This document shows positions 8,174-17,161 of a DNA stretch of 64,000 nucleotides, in pieces (within the stretch, counting starts at the first letter, position 1; every line of letters begins with the position of its first letter). The DNA is from Burkholderiales bacterium (GTDB lineage Bacteria > Pseudomonadota > Gammaproteobacteria > Burkholderiales > Burkholderiaceae_C). Under the pieces are notes generated by a model, which was given only the letters and a program-made list of their open reading frames with translations, had not been told where the DNA came from and ran no database searches. Both the position numbers and the translations under genes were made by a program. The stretch is taken from NCBI GenBank assembly GCA_016213325.1, contig JACRAY010000009.1, positions 62,001 through 126,000 on the forward strand. The letters run 5' to 3'.

Positions 8174-11100
8174 CTATTCTCGGGGGCAGCCGAACGCTTC
8201 GAGTTCGCGCAGCCGGAACGGGTTGTAGGCGGCACTGCCGGTGCGCAGTTCCAGCTGGGCCCGGGCACCGCCCGGTCCGCTGAAGCCGGTGCGAACGCGG
8301 TCGCCGGTGGCCGAAGGATCGGCCGAGCCCTTGTCCACCAGCCGGAAGATCGCCCATGCGCCATCGGCTGCGGCTACCGGCTGGCCGTTGACGCTCAGCT
8401 TGGCGCCGGGCTTCGCCGGCCACGCCAAGCGCACGCCGGGGGTGCCCACCCTCAGCTTGTGCGTGGCGCCGTCGTATTCGAGCGTGACTTCGGCGTCGCC
8501 GCCGGTCACCGACACATCGACGGTCACGCCCGGGGTGCTGCCGCCGTTCAGGAAGGCGTTGCGGATCGCCTCGGCGTTCTGGAACTGGCGCAGCGTGCCC
8601 GGCGAAACCGGCGGCGCCGCGTCGCGGCTGCCCTTCAACTTCCACACGCCGCCCGACTTGTCGACGTACTGCGCCAGGTTGGCGGTGAAGTACGAGTCCA
8701 GGTCGCCGCCCGCCTTGAAGACATTGACGAAGTCCTGCACGCCGGCGTCCTGCTGCGAGCCGCGCGCAAACGGGTACTTGCCGGGGATGGCGCGCTGGCA
8801 CATGGACGATGCGCCGCCGACGCCGGCCTGCACTTCCTTCTTGACGCCGCCCGAAGCTTCCGACTGCGCGTGGTTCACCAGGCCCTGGATGATGCCGGCC
8901 ACCGGCGGCGCGAAACGCTCGGCCTGTGCGCTGGCGCGCCCCAGCGTGGCGGGCATCTCCTTGATGCCCTGTCCCGACGCCACCCGCTGCTGGATCGCGA
9001 CCAGCTCGTTGAACACCTCGTTGATGATCGCGATGGCGGCGTCGATTTCCGCGGGCGCCTTGCCGTCGCCCGCCAGCCTGCGCACCGGCGCGAACTGTTC
9101 CTCGAAGGCCAGTTCCTGCGCGCGCAGCGGGTCGCTGGTGGCGGCGGCCGCATTCACCACGTCACGCGTGCCGCTGCCGAAGATGCCAGTGGCGGCCGTG
9201 GTGGCCGCGTCCTTCAGCCGCTGCTTCATGGCTTCTTCGGCGGCGCCGGCCACCGCACTCTTGCCCTCGGCGGGGGCCAGCCGGACCTGCTCGGCGACGG
9301 CCGCCACCAGGCGCTTCAAGGGCGAATCGGGTTGCGCGAGCACCTGGGCCGCGTTCATCGCGTCCCGGATGCCATCGAGCTTGCGCAGCCTGATGTCCGC
9401 CAGCACGCCGTCCCACGTGGCCTTGTAGTCGGCCAGGAAGCGCAGCAGCACCGCGCGTTCCAGCTCCCGCGTATTGGTGCCCGAGGCAACACCCGAGGCC
9501 TTGGGCCCGAGCACCCAGGCTTCCTCTTCGGCCAGCTGTTTCACCAGCGAGCCGAGCTTGGGCCGCACCAGCCGCAGGTAGCCTTCACGCGTGAATACCG
9601 CGTCGATCGGGTCCGCCAGCGAAGCACCCGAAGCCCTGGTGAGCACGCCTACGCCACCCGGGCCCAGCACTTCGCTCAGGCGCAGGCCGGCGCCGGTGCC
9701 GGCGCCCGACAGGCGCAGCAGGCTGTAAGCCCTGTCCACCATCGATGCCGTGGCCACCTTGCCGCGCGCGGCCGCGATGAGCGCCTCGTCGGCCGGATGG
9801 AACCGGTTGACCTGCATGTTGCCCGTGGCCACCAGGTCGATCAGGTGCGTGCGCGCCGCCGAGGCCACTTCGCGATCCACGCCTGCGCTGTTCCACAGCT
9901 CGGACACGGTGGCGATGAAGTAGGGCGGGTCCATGCGCTTCGCCTCGTACATCATCAGGTAGGCCTTCAGCGCCGCATACACCGCTTCGGGCCGCATGGA
10001 GGGCGCGGCCATGATGGTTTCGAGGTGCAGCGCGATGCGGGGCAGCAGGCCCTGCTGCAAGGCGGTGCGGTAGCGCTCCTTGGCCTGGTCGTCCACCGTC
10101 TGCCCTTGGTACAAGCCCCAGCCCATTCTTAGCGGCGGGTCGCCCACGGGGTCGTGCACGGCCGGGCCGATGCCCCTGATGCTGTTGAGGGCCTCCACCA
10201 GCACCGTCAGGTCCGCCGGTGCCGGCGGGCCTACCTGGGCGACCGCTGCTTTCGCTTTCGCCGTCGCCTTGCCGGCGTCGGCCAGCCCCTGGCGGTTGTC
10301 GAGGAAGCTGATCGTCCACGCAGCCAGCAGCGCGCCCGACACCAGCAGGCAGGTGCCCATCAGGGCCCAGTTGAGGCGGCGCAGCCTCTTCTCGCGCTCC
10401 TCGCTGAAGCCGGTGAGGCCCGCTTCGGGGAAGATCACTTCCGACATCAGCCGGGTGAGGAAGAAGGCCTTGGCCGAGCCGGCCAGCAGCCCGCCACGTG
10501 CGGTGCCGGCAGCGATGGTGGCACCGGCCTGCGCCAGTGCGAGTGAACGCGAGAGTGACCCGATCAACCGGTCGATGGGAGCGCCTTGCTGGGTGCCGCT
10601 GGTGAAGTAGACCCCGCGCACCAGGGTCGGTTCGTTGAAGCTCGACACCGAAAAGGCGGACGCGAGGAACTCGGACACCAGCGGCCCGATGGCGGCGAGC
10701 TGCTGCGGGAAGGGGTACATCGCGCCGCGCCGGTCGGGGTCCCTCTCTTCCTGCAGGCGGGCCAGCAGCAGCTCGTTGAGCTTCAGCAGGAGGTGCGGGA
10801 ACTCGTTGTCGAAAGCTTCGCGCGCATTCACGGGTTCCCGCGTGCGGATGTCCAGGTCGAACGAGATGCCCCACACCTGCGCGCGCTGGTCGGCGTCGAA
10901 GGTGGCGAAGAACTCGCTGAAGCCCGCCACCAGGTCGCACTTGGTGACCACCACGTAGATCGGGAACTGCAGTCCCAGGTCGCGCTGCAGCTCGTCGACC
11001 CGCTGCCGCACGGTCTGCGCATAGCGCTGCCTCTCCTGCGGGGTCGAGGTGACGAGGTCGGTCACGCTCAGCGTGACGATGATGCCGTTGATCGGCTGGC

Positions 11101-11731
11101 GCGGCCGGTACCGCTTGAGCAGTTGCAGGAAGGTGCCCCAGGCCCGGCGGTCGACCGCCGTGTTCGAGTCCTGAGTGGTGTACCGGCCGGCGGTGTCGAT
11201 CAGCACGGCCCGGTCGGTGAACCACCAGTCGCAGTTGCGGGTGCCGCCGATGCCGCCCACGGCCGTCGCGGACGTGCCCGACTCGGCCAGCGGGAAACGC
11301 AAGCCGCAGTTGACCAGCGCGGTGGTCTTGCCCGAGCCGGGTGCCCCGATGAAGATGTACCACGGCAGCTGGTACAGCAGCCGCGCGCCGCCGCCGCCGG
11401 CGAACTTGGCCGACTTCAGCACGCCCAGCGCGGAAGAAAAGCGTTGCTCGAGCTGCTGTGCCTCCATGCGCGACTGCGACTCTTCTTCGCCCGATGCCGC
11501 CAGCTCGGCGATCATGCGCCGGTTGCGCCGCCAGTCGATGAATGCACGCGTGGCCTCGACCAGAACCCACACCAGCACCGCCAGGCCGATCACGAACCAG
11601 CGGCGCTTCGCCGACTCGAGCAGCCGCGGCTGCCCCACCGCGAACAGCGGGCCGGCGAACCACACGACGAGCGCGACCGACAGCACGACCAGCGCACCGA
11701 TCGCGAGCCGTTTCCAGGGGAGCGACTTCAA
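8174..11731 (-). CDS. tssM: T6SS inner-membrane ATPase-like protein TssM (IcmF)
   Basis: TssM spans the inner membrane and periplasm as the core of the T6SS membrane complex. The 1185-residue protein has two N-terminal membrane helices (about 10-32 and 45-60), an intact Walker A GAPGSGKT at 129-136 in the cytoplasmic domain, and DTAGRY as the Walker B/switch-like element. A third helix lies near 440-470 (LLVSGALLAAWTISFL). The long periplasmic IcmF-related region ends in the TssM C-terminal beta domain (RVGTPGVRLAWPAKPG...FRLVDKG). It follows tssL by 10 bases. Confidence 0.97.
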   Translation of the reverse strand: MKSLPWKRLAIGALVVLSVALVVWFAGPLFAVGQPRLLESAKRRWFVIGLAVLVWVLVEATRAFIDWRRNRRMIAELAASGEEESQSRMEAQQLEQRFSSALGVLKSAKFAGGGGARLLYQLPWYIFIGAPGSGKTTALVNCGLRFPLAESGTSATAVGGIGGTRNCDWWFTDRAVLIDTAGRYTTQDSNTAVDRRAWGTFLQLLKRYRPRQPINGIIVTLSVTDLVTSTPQERQRYAQTVRQRVDELQRDLGLQFPIYVVVTKCDLVAGFSEFFATFDADQRAQVWGISFDLDIRTREPVNAREAFDNEFPHLLLKLNELLLARLQEERDPDRRGAMYPFPQQLAAIGPLVSEFLASAFSVSSFNEPTLVRGVYFTSGTQQGAPIDRLIGSLSRSLALAQAGATIAAGTARGGLLAGSAKAFFLTRLMSEVIFPEAGLTGFSEEREKRLRRLNWALMGTCLLVSGALLAAWTISFLDNRQGLADAGKATAKAKAAVAQVGPPAPADLTVLVEALNSIRGIGPAVHDPVGDPPLRMGWGLYQGQTVDDQAKERYRTALQQGLLPRIALHLETIMAAPSMRPEAVYAALKAYLMMYEAKRMDPPYFIATVSELWNSAGVDREVASAARTHLIDLVATGNMQVNRFHPADEALIAAARGKVATASMVDRAYSLLRLSGAGTGAGLRLSEVLGPGGVGVLTRASGASLADPIDAVFTREGYLRLVRPKLGSLVKQLAEEEAWVLGPKASGVASGTNTRELERAVLLRFLADYKATWDGVLADIRLRKLDGIRDAMNAAQVLAQPDSPLKRLVAAVAEQVRLAPAEGKSAVAGAAEEAMKQRLKDAATTAATGIFGSGTRDVVNAAAATSDPLRAQELAFEEQFAPVRRLAGDGKAPAEIDAAIAIINEVFNELVAIQQRVASGQGIKEMPATLGRASAQAERFAPPVAGIIQGLVNHAQSEASGGVKKEVQAGVGGASSMCQRAIPGKYPFARGSQQDAGVQDFVNVFKAGGDLDSYFTANLAQYVDKSGGVWKLKGSRDAAPPVSPGTLRQFQNAEAIRNAFLNGGSTPGVTVDVSVTGGDAEVTLEYDGATHKLRVGTPGVRLAWPAKPGAKLSVNGQPVAAADGAWAIFRLVDKGSADPSATGDRVRTGFSGPGGARAQLELRTGSAAYNPFRLRELEAFGCPRE

Positions 11732-11741
11732 GGGCCCGTCC

Positions 11742-13022
11742 TCATTGAAGCGTGCTGGGCACGCGCAGGGTGATCTCGACGCGGCGGTTGAGCGCGCGCC
11801 CTTCCGGGGTGGCGTTGGAGGCCACGGGCTCGGTTTCGCCCTTGCCTTCGGCGGTCACCCGCTTCGGGTCCTTCATGGTCAGCGTGATCAGGGACCTGAC
11901 GTTTTCGGCGCGTTCCTTCGACAGCGCGAAGTTGGACGCATAGCGCAGGGTCCGGGGGCGCACGTTGTCGGTGTGCCCCGTCACCACCACCTGCCCCTCG
12001 ACCTGCTCGAGCGCCGCCGCGATCTTGCGCATCAGGTCGATCGAGCGCGCCGTCGGCTCCGCGCTGCCCGAGTCGAACGCGCCTTCGCCCAGCATCGTGA
12101 CGACCGATTCCAGCTGCAGGTCCTTCACTTCGACCAGCTTGGCCTGCACCTCCGGCGCCAGCAACTGCGCCAGCCTCGGCTTGGGGGCGGGAGCCAGTGC
12201 GATCTTGACCGGCTGCGACTTCTTCAGGGCCAGCTGGCCCAGCCCGAGTTCGTCCACGCTGGCGGCCAGCGAATAGCTGTACCACGCAAATGCGCCTAGC
12301 CCTGCGAGCACGCAGAACGCCGCGGCCACCCAGAAAGCGGCAAATCCCCGGAAGCGCCGCGGCTCGATCTCGACCCCGCGCCAGTGGCCCGACAGGGTGC
12401 GGTCGGCCTGCCCATGCTGCCGCTGGATCAGCACGTACAGGCGCTCCTTCAGGTCGGAGATGGCTTCCCGCCCGGCCGGCCCGGCCAGGTGGAAGCGGCC
12501 CATGAAGCCCAGCGAGATGCAGACGTAGAACAGTTCGAGCAGCTGGCTGAAGCGCGCAGGCGTCTCCGCCATGCGGTCGAGCAGCTGGAAGAACTTCTCG
12601 CCGCCCCAGTTTTCGCGGAAGAAGCTGATCAGCAGGCTCTGCTGCGCCCAGTTGGCGGCCGTGCCCCACGGTGTCACCTGGATCGCTTCGTCGATCACGG
12701 TGCAAAGGGCGTAGCGCGCGATGGTGCGGTGTTCGTCCGACACGCCGAGCTTCACCATGGCGGTGTCGAAGTCCTGGATCATTTCCACCAGCCGGGCGCG
12801 CGTCACCGGCACTTCGGCGGGCGGATGGGCCGTGCGCAGTGCCGGCACGATCATCAGCAGCGGGTTGGCAGCCGCCACGATCGAATTGATGGCGGCGAAC
12901 GTGCTGATCTGGCGGAATTCGACCGGGACGACCGAAGCGGGCGTGGCGCCCAGGAACCCCGCCGGGCTCGCCGGCCGGAACATCAGCGTCTCGTCCTTCG
13001 AGGAGGGGGTGGCTTCTTGCAT
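11742..13022 (-). CDS. tssL: T6SS membrane protein TssL with C-terminal OmpA domain
   Basis: TssL (DotU/IcmH) partners TssM in the inner membrane. The ATG at 13022 gives 426 residues. The N-terminal DotU domain (about 40-240) has NPLLMIVPALR, a TVIDEAIQVTPWG motif and WGGEKFFQLLDRM. One membrane helix follows (FAAFWVAAAFCVLAGLGAF). The C-terminal part (about 300-426) is OmpA-like, with VVVTGHTDNVRPR and NFALSKERAENV. This is the extended TssL type that carries its own peptidoglycan-binding module. The open frame continues upstream through tssK/tssH on paper, but that is a GC-driven shadow. Confidence 0.95.
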   Translation of the reverse strand: MQEATPSSKDETLMFRPASPAGFLGATPASVVPVEFRQISTFAAINSIVAAANPLLMIVPALRTAHPPAEVPVTRARLVEMIQDFDTAMVKLGVSDEHRTIARYALCTVIDEAIQVTPWGTAANWAQQSLLISFFRENWGGEKFFQLLDRMAETPARFSQLLELFYVCISLGFMGRFHLAGPAGREAISDLKERLYVLIQRQHGQADRTLSGHWRGVEIEPRRFRGFAAFWVAAAFCVLAGLGAFAWYSYSLAASVDELGLGQLALKKSQPVKIALAPAPKPRLAQLLAPEVQAKLVEVKDLQLESVVTMLGEGAFDSGSAEPTARSIDLMRKIAAALEQVEGQVVVTGHTDNVRPRTLRYASNFALSKERAENVRSLITLTMKDPKRVTAEGKGETEPVASNATPEGRALNRRVEITLRVPSTLQ

Positions 13023-13048
13023 GGGAAAGGTGCCTGTGGCCCCGGCGC

Positions 13049-14377
13049 TCAGGTCCGGATGGCCCAGAACTGCAGGTCGATGCCGGGCAACTCGCCGGCG
13101 ACGTACATCGCAAGGCGCCTGCTGGTCTTGACGCCCTGCCAGAACTCGCTTTGCACGTCGAGCTGGAAGTAGCAGAAGTTGGCGTGGTACGGCAGCTGGC
13201 GAGGGGCGTCGATCGGCTCGATGCGGATGCCCGGGACGGCCGTCATGACGAGGTCGCGGATTTTCTCGGGCGGCCCGATCTTGATCTGGGTCGGCAAGGT
13301 GGACCTGAGGGCCTCGCGCGGCACGTGCGCCGACGCGGCGAGCACGAAGTAGCCCGACGTGATGAGGCGCACGTCGGGAATGTCGGCCCCGTAGAGCCCG
13401 GTGGCCAGCGTCGTGAGCGGGATCTGCACCACGCCCTGCTCGATCACCATCACCATCGTGCGCCGCACCGCGTCGACCACCGGCAGGAAGGTTTCGGCCA
13501 GGGCGTCGTGCTTGTAGGGCTCGAAGGTCGGCGGCCGGCGCGAATTGGCTTCGAAGGTCGAACACTCGCCGGCCAGCTTCAGCAGTTCGTAGTAGGCAGT
13601 CAGCGGGTGCAGCGGCGAGGTGTGGCGGAACTGGTCGAGCAGGGGCTGGTAGCGGTTGCACATGAGCAGCAGCATGAAGTCGGCGAACTCCGCCACGCCC
13701 TTGGTGCCCGGTGCCGCGATGCGCGCCTGCAGGGCGTCGCCGCGCTGCTTGAGCAGTCCATGCAGTTCGTCCAGCCACGACTGCGCGCGCGGGTGGGCAC
13801 GCAGGTCGAGCAGCGGCGGCACGAACTGGTCGTCCAGTTCCACCACCTGCCCTTTGCGTTCGCGGATGCGCGCCACCGGCATGGCAGTGAGTTCGCCGTC
13901 CAGCGAACTGCCCAATTGCAGCGCCAGGCTCAGCACGCCCACCTTCACTTCGGCGTTGGCGTCGAACCCGAGCACGGCGTCGGCCGTGGTGGTGTCGCGG
14001 CCCACGAAACGGGTGCGCCGCTTGCCCTCCTCGAGCGCCACCATCTTGTGCCCCGGGCGCCGCAGCACGGCGCACAGGTAGACGGTTTCGTCGCGCACGT
14101 CCTCGGCGATGTCCAGGGGCGCCAGCTGCGCCGCTTCGGACGGAACGGCGAACGGCGTGCCATCGGGCAGCATGCCCTCGGCGCCGGCCACCGCGAACTT
14201 GCCCTGCAGCAGCAGCGGCTGGTCGACCACCAGCCGCGTGAAGCCATACGAGAAGGCGTGCAGCGGCCCGAGCCGCGACTCGATCAGCGTCTCGAAGAAA
14301 CGTTCCTGCTGCTGGAAATGGTGGGGCCGGAGGAACAGGCCCTCCGACCAGATCACGCGCGCGTTGGCTATCGACAT
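13049..14377 (-). CDS. tssK: T6SS baseplate-membrane connector TssK
   Basis: TssK trimers link the baseplate wedges to the TssL/TssM membrane complex. The 442-residue protein opens with VIWSEGLFLRPHHFQQQERF, the invariant TssK signature (VxWxEGMFLxPQHFQQ), and shows YELLKLAGECSTF and the C-terminal CYFQLDVQSEFWQGVKTSR region. Length is normal. It lies 12 bases after tssH and 26 bases before tssL. In many loci tssJ sits directly upstream of tssK; here tssH does, and no lipoprotein gene is seen. Confidence 0.97.
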   Translation of the reverse strand: MSIANARVIWSEGLFLRPHHFQQQERFFETLIESRLGPLHAFSYGFTRLVVDQPLLLQGKFAVAGAEGMLPDGTPFAVPSEAAQLAPLDIAEDVRDETVYLCAVLRRPGHKMVALEEGKRRTRFVGRDTTTADAVLGFDANAEVKVGVLSLALQLGSSLDGELTAMPVARIRERKGQVVELDDQFVPPLLDLRAHPRAQSWLDELHGLLKQRGDALQARIAAPGTKGVAEFADFMLLLMCNRYQPLLDQFRHTSPLHPLTAYYELLKLAGECSTFEANSRRPPTFEPYKHDALAETFLPVVDAVRRTMVMVIEQGVVQIPLTTLATGLYGADIPDVRLITSGYFVLAASAHVPREALRSTLPTQIKIGPPEKIRDLVMTAVPGIRIEPIDAPRQLPYHANFCYFQLDVQSEFWQGVKTSRRLAMYVAGELPGIDLQFWAIRT

Positions 14378-14389
14378 CTGGGCCCTGGG

Positions 14390-17026
14390 CTATTGCACGG
14401 AGTAGGTGAAGTCCTTGTCCTGGACCGCTATGTCGATCCTGGCGATGGGCTTGCGCTCGATCATGCGGTTGAGGACGAACTCGCTCAGGCGAGGCAGCAC
14501 CGAGTTGGTGAGGATGGCGTCTATCATGCGCCCGCCGCTTTCCACCTCGGTGCAGCGCGACGCGACCAGCTGCACCACCTCGGGCGTGTAAGTGAGTTCG
14601 GCCTCGTGGTTGTCGCGGAAGCGCGCGACCACGCGATCGAGCTGCAGCCGGATGATCTGCGCGAGCATCTCGTCGGACAGCGGGTAGTAGGGGATGGTGA
14701 CGATGCGGCCCAGCAGCGCCGGTGCGAACACCTGCAGCAACGGTGCGCGCAGCGCCTTGGCGATTTCCTCGGGGCCGGGCGCCAGGTCGGGGTCGGCGCA
14801 CAGGTCGGCGATGGTCTGCGTGCCGACGTTGGAGGTGAGCAGGATCAGCGTGTTCTTGAAGTCGATGTAGCGGCCTTCGCCGTCTTCCATCCAGCCCTTG
14901 TCGAACACCTGGAAGAAGATCTCGTGCACGTCGGGGTGCGCCTTCTCCACCTCGTCGAGCAGCACCACGCTGTACGGCCGCCGCCGCACGGCTTCGGTCA
15001 GCACGCCGCCTTCGCCGTAGCCCACATAGCCGGGCGGGGCGCCCTTGAGCGAAGACACCGTGTGGGCTTCCTGGTACTCGCTCATGTTGATGGTGATGAC
15101 GTTCTGCTCGCCGCCGTACAGCGCGTCGGCCAGCGCCAGCGCCGTCTCGGTCTTGCCCACGCCCGACGGGCCGCACAGCATGAACACGCCGATGGGCTTG
15201 TTGGGGTTGTCCATGCGCGCACGCGACGTCTGCAGGCGCCGCGCGATCATGTCGAGGCCGTGCCGCTGCCCTATGACCCGGCCGGCCAGCGTGTCGGCCA
15301 GCTGCAGCACGTTCTGCACTTCGTCGCCGACCATCTTGCCCACCGGGATGCCGGTCCAGTCCTGCACGACGGAGGCGACCACCATGTCGCCGACCACCGG
15401 GATGACCAGCGATGTCTCGCGCTGCAGGCCCGACAGCTTCTCCTGCGCGGCGTCCAGCTGGGGACGCAGCGCTTCGTCGCCGGGGTTCTCCCGCATCTGG
15501 CTGCGCAACGCGAGCACCGACGCCGCCAGCTCCTTTTCTTCCTGCCAGCGCGCTTCCAGCCCGGTGAGCTCGGTGCGCAGGCGGGCGATGTCGGCGTCGA
15601 TGGTGGCCAGCCGCTTGCCGTGGTCGGAGCCGAACTGCTGCTCCTGCATGAGGATGGTGCTTTCGGTCTGCAGCAGCTGCAACTGGCGCTGGCGGTCTTC
15701 GACGGCGGCGGGCGTCGCGTGCTGGCTCACCGCCACCCGGGCGCAAGCCGTGTCGAGCAGGCTCACCGCCTTGTCCGGCAGCTGGCGGGCGGGGATGTAC
15801 CGGTGCGACAGCTTGACGGCGGCCTCGACCGCCTCGGACTGGACCTCGACGCGGTGGTGTGCTTCCAGCACGGGGACCACGCCCCACAGCATCCGGATGG
15901 CCGCTTCCTCGTCCGGCTCGCCGACCTGGATCACCTGGAAGCGGCGCGTGAGCGCGGGGTCTTTTTCGAAGTACTTCTTGTATTCGGCCCACGTGGTCGC
16001 GGCAATCGTGCGCAGCTTGCCGCGCGCCAGCGCAGGCTTCAGCAGGTTGGCGGCGTCGCCGGTGCCTGCCGCGCCGCCGGCACCGATCAGCGTGTGGGCT
16101 TCGTCGATGAACAGGATGATGGGCTTGGGCGACGACTGCACTTCGTCGATCACCTGCCGCAGGCGGTTCTCGAACTCGCCCTTCATGCTGGCGCCCGCCT
16201 GCAGCAGGCCGAGGTCGAGGGAACAGATGCGCACTTCGCGCAGGCCCGGCGGCACGTCGCCCTTGGCGACGCGCAGCGCGAAGCCCTCGACGACCGAGGT
16301 CTTGCCCACGCCCGCCTCGCCGGTAAGGATGGGGTTGTTCTGCCGGCGCCGCATCAGGATGTCGATGATCTGGCGCACTTCCTGGTCGCGGCCCAGCACG
16401 GGGTCGATCTCGCCGGCCCTGGCCTTGGCGGTGAGGTCCTGCGAGTAACTGGCCAGCGCGCTGCCCTTGTCCGCTGGCGCCATCGAGCCCGAGGCGGCGC
16501 CTACGTCGTCACCGTGCGAGGCCGCGGTGGACGCTTCGGTGCTGCCCTGCACGATGGCTTCGAACTCGCTGGCCAGGCGCTCGGCCTTGACCTTGTCGAA
16601 CTCGCGCGAGATGGCCAGCAGGGCGTTGCGCAGGTTCCTCGAATTGAGCAGGCCGACCAGGATGTGGCCGGTGCGCAGCCGCGTGGCGCCGAACATGACC
16701 GACGCGAACGTCCACGCCGACTCCACGGCTTCGTCGATGTGGGCCGACAGGTCCGAAATGGAACTGGCGCCGCGGGGCAGCGCGTCGAGGGCGGCGGTGA
16801 AGTCGGCGTCGAGCTTGCCCGCGTCGATGGCGAACGCCTTGGCCACCAGGTTGAAATCGCCGCCTTCCACCTGCTTCAGCTGCAGCAGCCAGTGCACGAG
16901 TTCGACGTACGGGTTGCCTCGCAGCTTGCAGAACACCGTGGCGGATTCGAGCGCCTTGAAGGTGGTCGCATCCAGTTTGGAAAACAGCTTCGCACGGCTA
17001 ACTTCGATCACGGACGGGCCCCTCAT
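14390..17026 (-). CDS. tssH: T6SS sheath-recycling AAA+ ATPase TssH (ClpV)
   Basis: ClpV unfolds contracted TssB/TssC sheaths in the cytoplasm. The 878-residue protein has a Clp-N-type double repeat (1-160), AAA1 with Walker A GEAGVGKTS and Walker B ILFIDEAHTLIG, a coiled-coil middle domain (about 410-530), AAA2 with GPSGVGKTETALALADALYG and VVLLDEVEKAHPDV, and a C-terminal small domain. The ATG at 17026 is used here, but a GTG at 17011 (VIEVSRAKLF) has GAGGGG at better spacing and could be the true start. First gene of the minus-strand operon. Confidence 0.96.
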   Translation of the reverse strand: MRGPSVIEVSRAKLFSKLDATTFKALESATVFCKLRGNPYVELVHWLLQLKQVEGGDFNLVAKAFAIDAGKLDADFTAALDALPRGASSISDLSAHIDEAVESAWTFASVMFGATRLRTGHILVGLLNSRNLRNALLAISREFDKVKAERLASEFEAIVQGSTEASTAASHGDDVGAASGSMAPADKGSALASYSQDLTAKARAGEIDPVLGRDQEVRQIIDILMRRRQNNPILTGEAGVGKTSVVEGFALRVAKGDVPPGLREVRICSLDLGLLQAGASMKGEFENRLRQVIDEVQSSPKPIILFIDEAHTLIGAGGAAGTGDAANLLKPALARGKLRTIAATTWAEYKKYFEKDPALTRRFQVIQVGEPDEEAAIRMLWGVVPVLEAHHRVEVQSEAVEAAVKLSHRYIPARQLPDKAVSLLDTACARVAVSQHATPAAVEDRQRQLQLLQTESTILMQEQQFGSDHGKRLATIDADIARLRTELTGLEARWQEEKELAASVLALRSQMRENPGDEALRPQLDAAQEKLSGLQRETSLVIPVVGDMVVASVVQDWTGIPVGKMVGDEVQNVLQLADTLAGRVIGQRHGLDMIARRLQTSRARMDNPNKPIGVFMLCGPSGVGKTETALALADALYGGEQNVITINMSEYQEAHTVSSLKGAPPGYVGYGEGGVLTEAVRRRPYSVVLLDEVEKAHPDVHEIFFQVFDKGWMEDGEGRYIDFKNTLILLTSNVGTQTIADLCADPDLAPGPEEIAKALRAPLLQVFAPALLGRIVTIPYYPLSDEMLAQIIRLQLDRVVARFRDNHEAELTYTPEVVQLVASRCTEVESGGRMIDAILTNSVLPRLSEFVLNRMIERKPIARIDIAVQDKDFTYSVQ

Positions 17027-17079
17027 TCAGGTCTGAATACAGCGAGTGGGGCGTTGCCCACGGAGCATGGCTCGCACGC

Positions 17080-17118
17080 TTTACAGTTCATCGTAACTAA
17101 CTCATACTGTTACGTAAA
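17080..17118. promoter_or_regulatory. Overlapping divergent promoters tssH/tagH with dyad operator
   Basis: This AT-rich island sits in the 135-bp gap between tssH and tagH. Rightward: TTTACA (17080-17085), 17 bases, CATACT (17103-17108). Leftward: TTTACG (17113-17118 on the minus strand), 17 bases, TACGAT (17090-17095). An inverted repeat CGTAAC-N11-GTTACG spans 17092-17114 and covers parts of both promoters, so a regulator bound there would affect both transcripts. The hexamers are seen directly; their use is inferred. Confidence 0.55.
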
Positions 17119-17161
17119 GGCTCTCCAGTGCAATGCACGGGGCTCGGGAAGGATTCGCAAC

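Noticed and set aside
13151..17161. Long open frame upstream of tagH on the plus strand
   Set aside because: It is antisense to tssK and tssH, with low-complexity His/Arg/Gly-rich translation and no family motifs. Only the part from 17162 (FHA domain) is a real protein.
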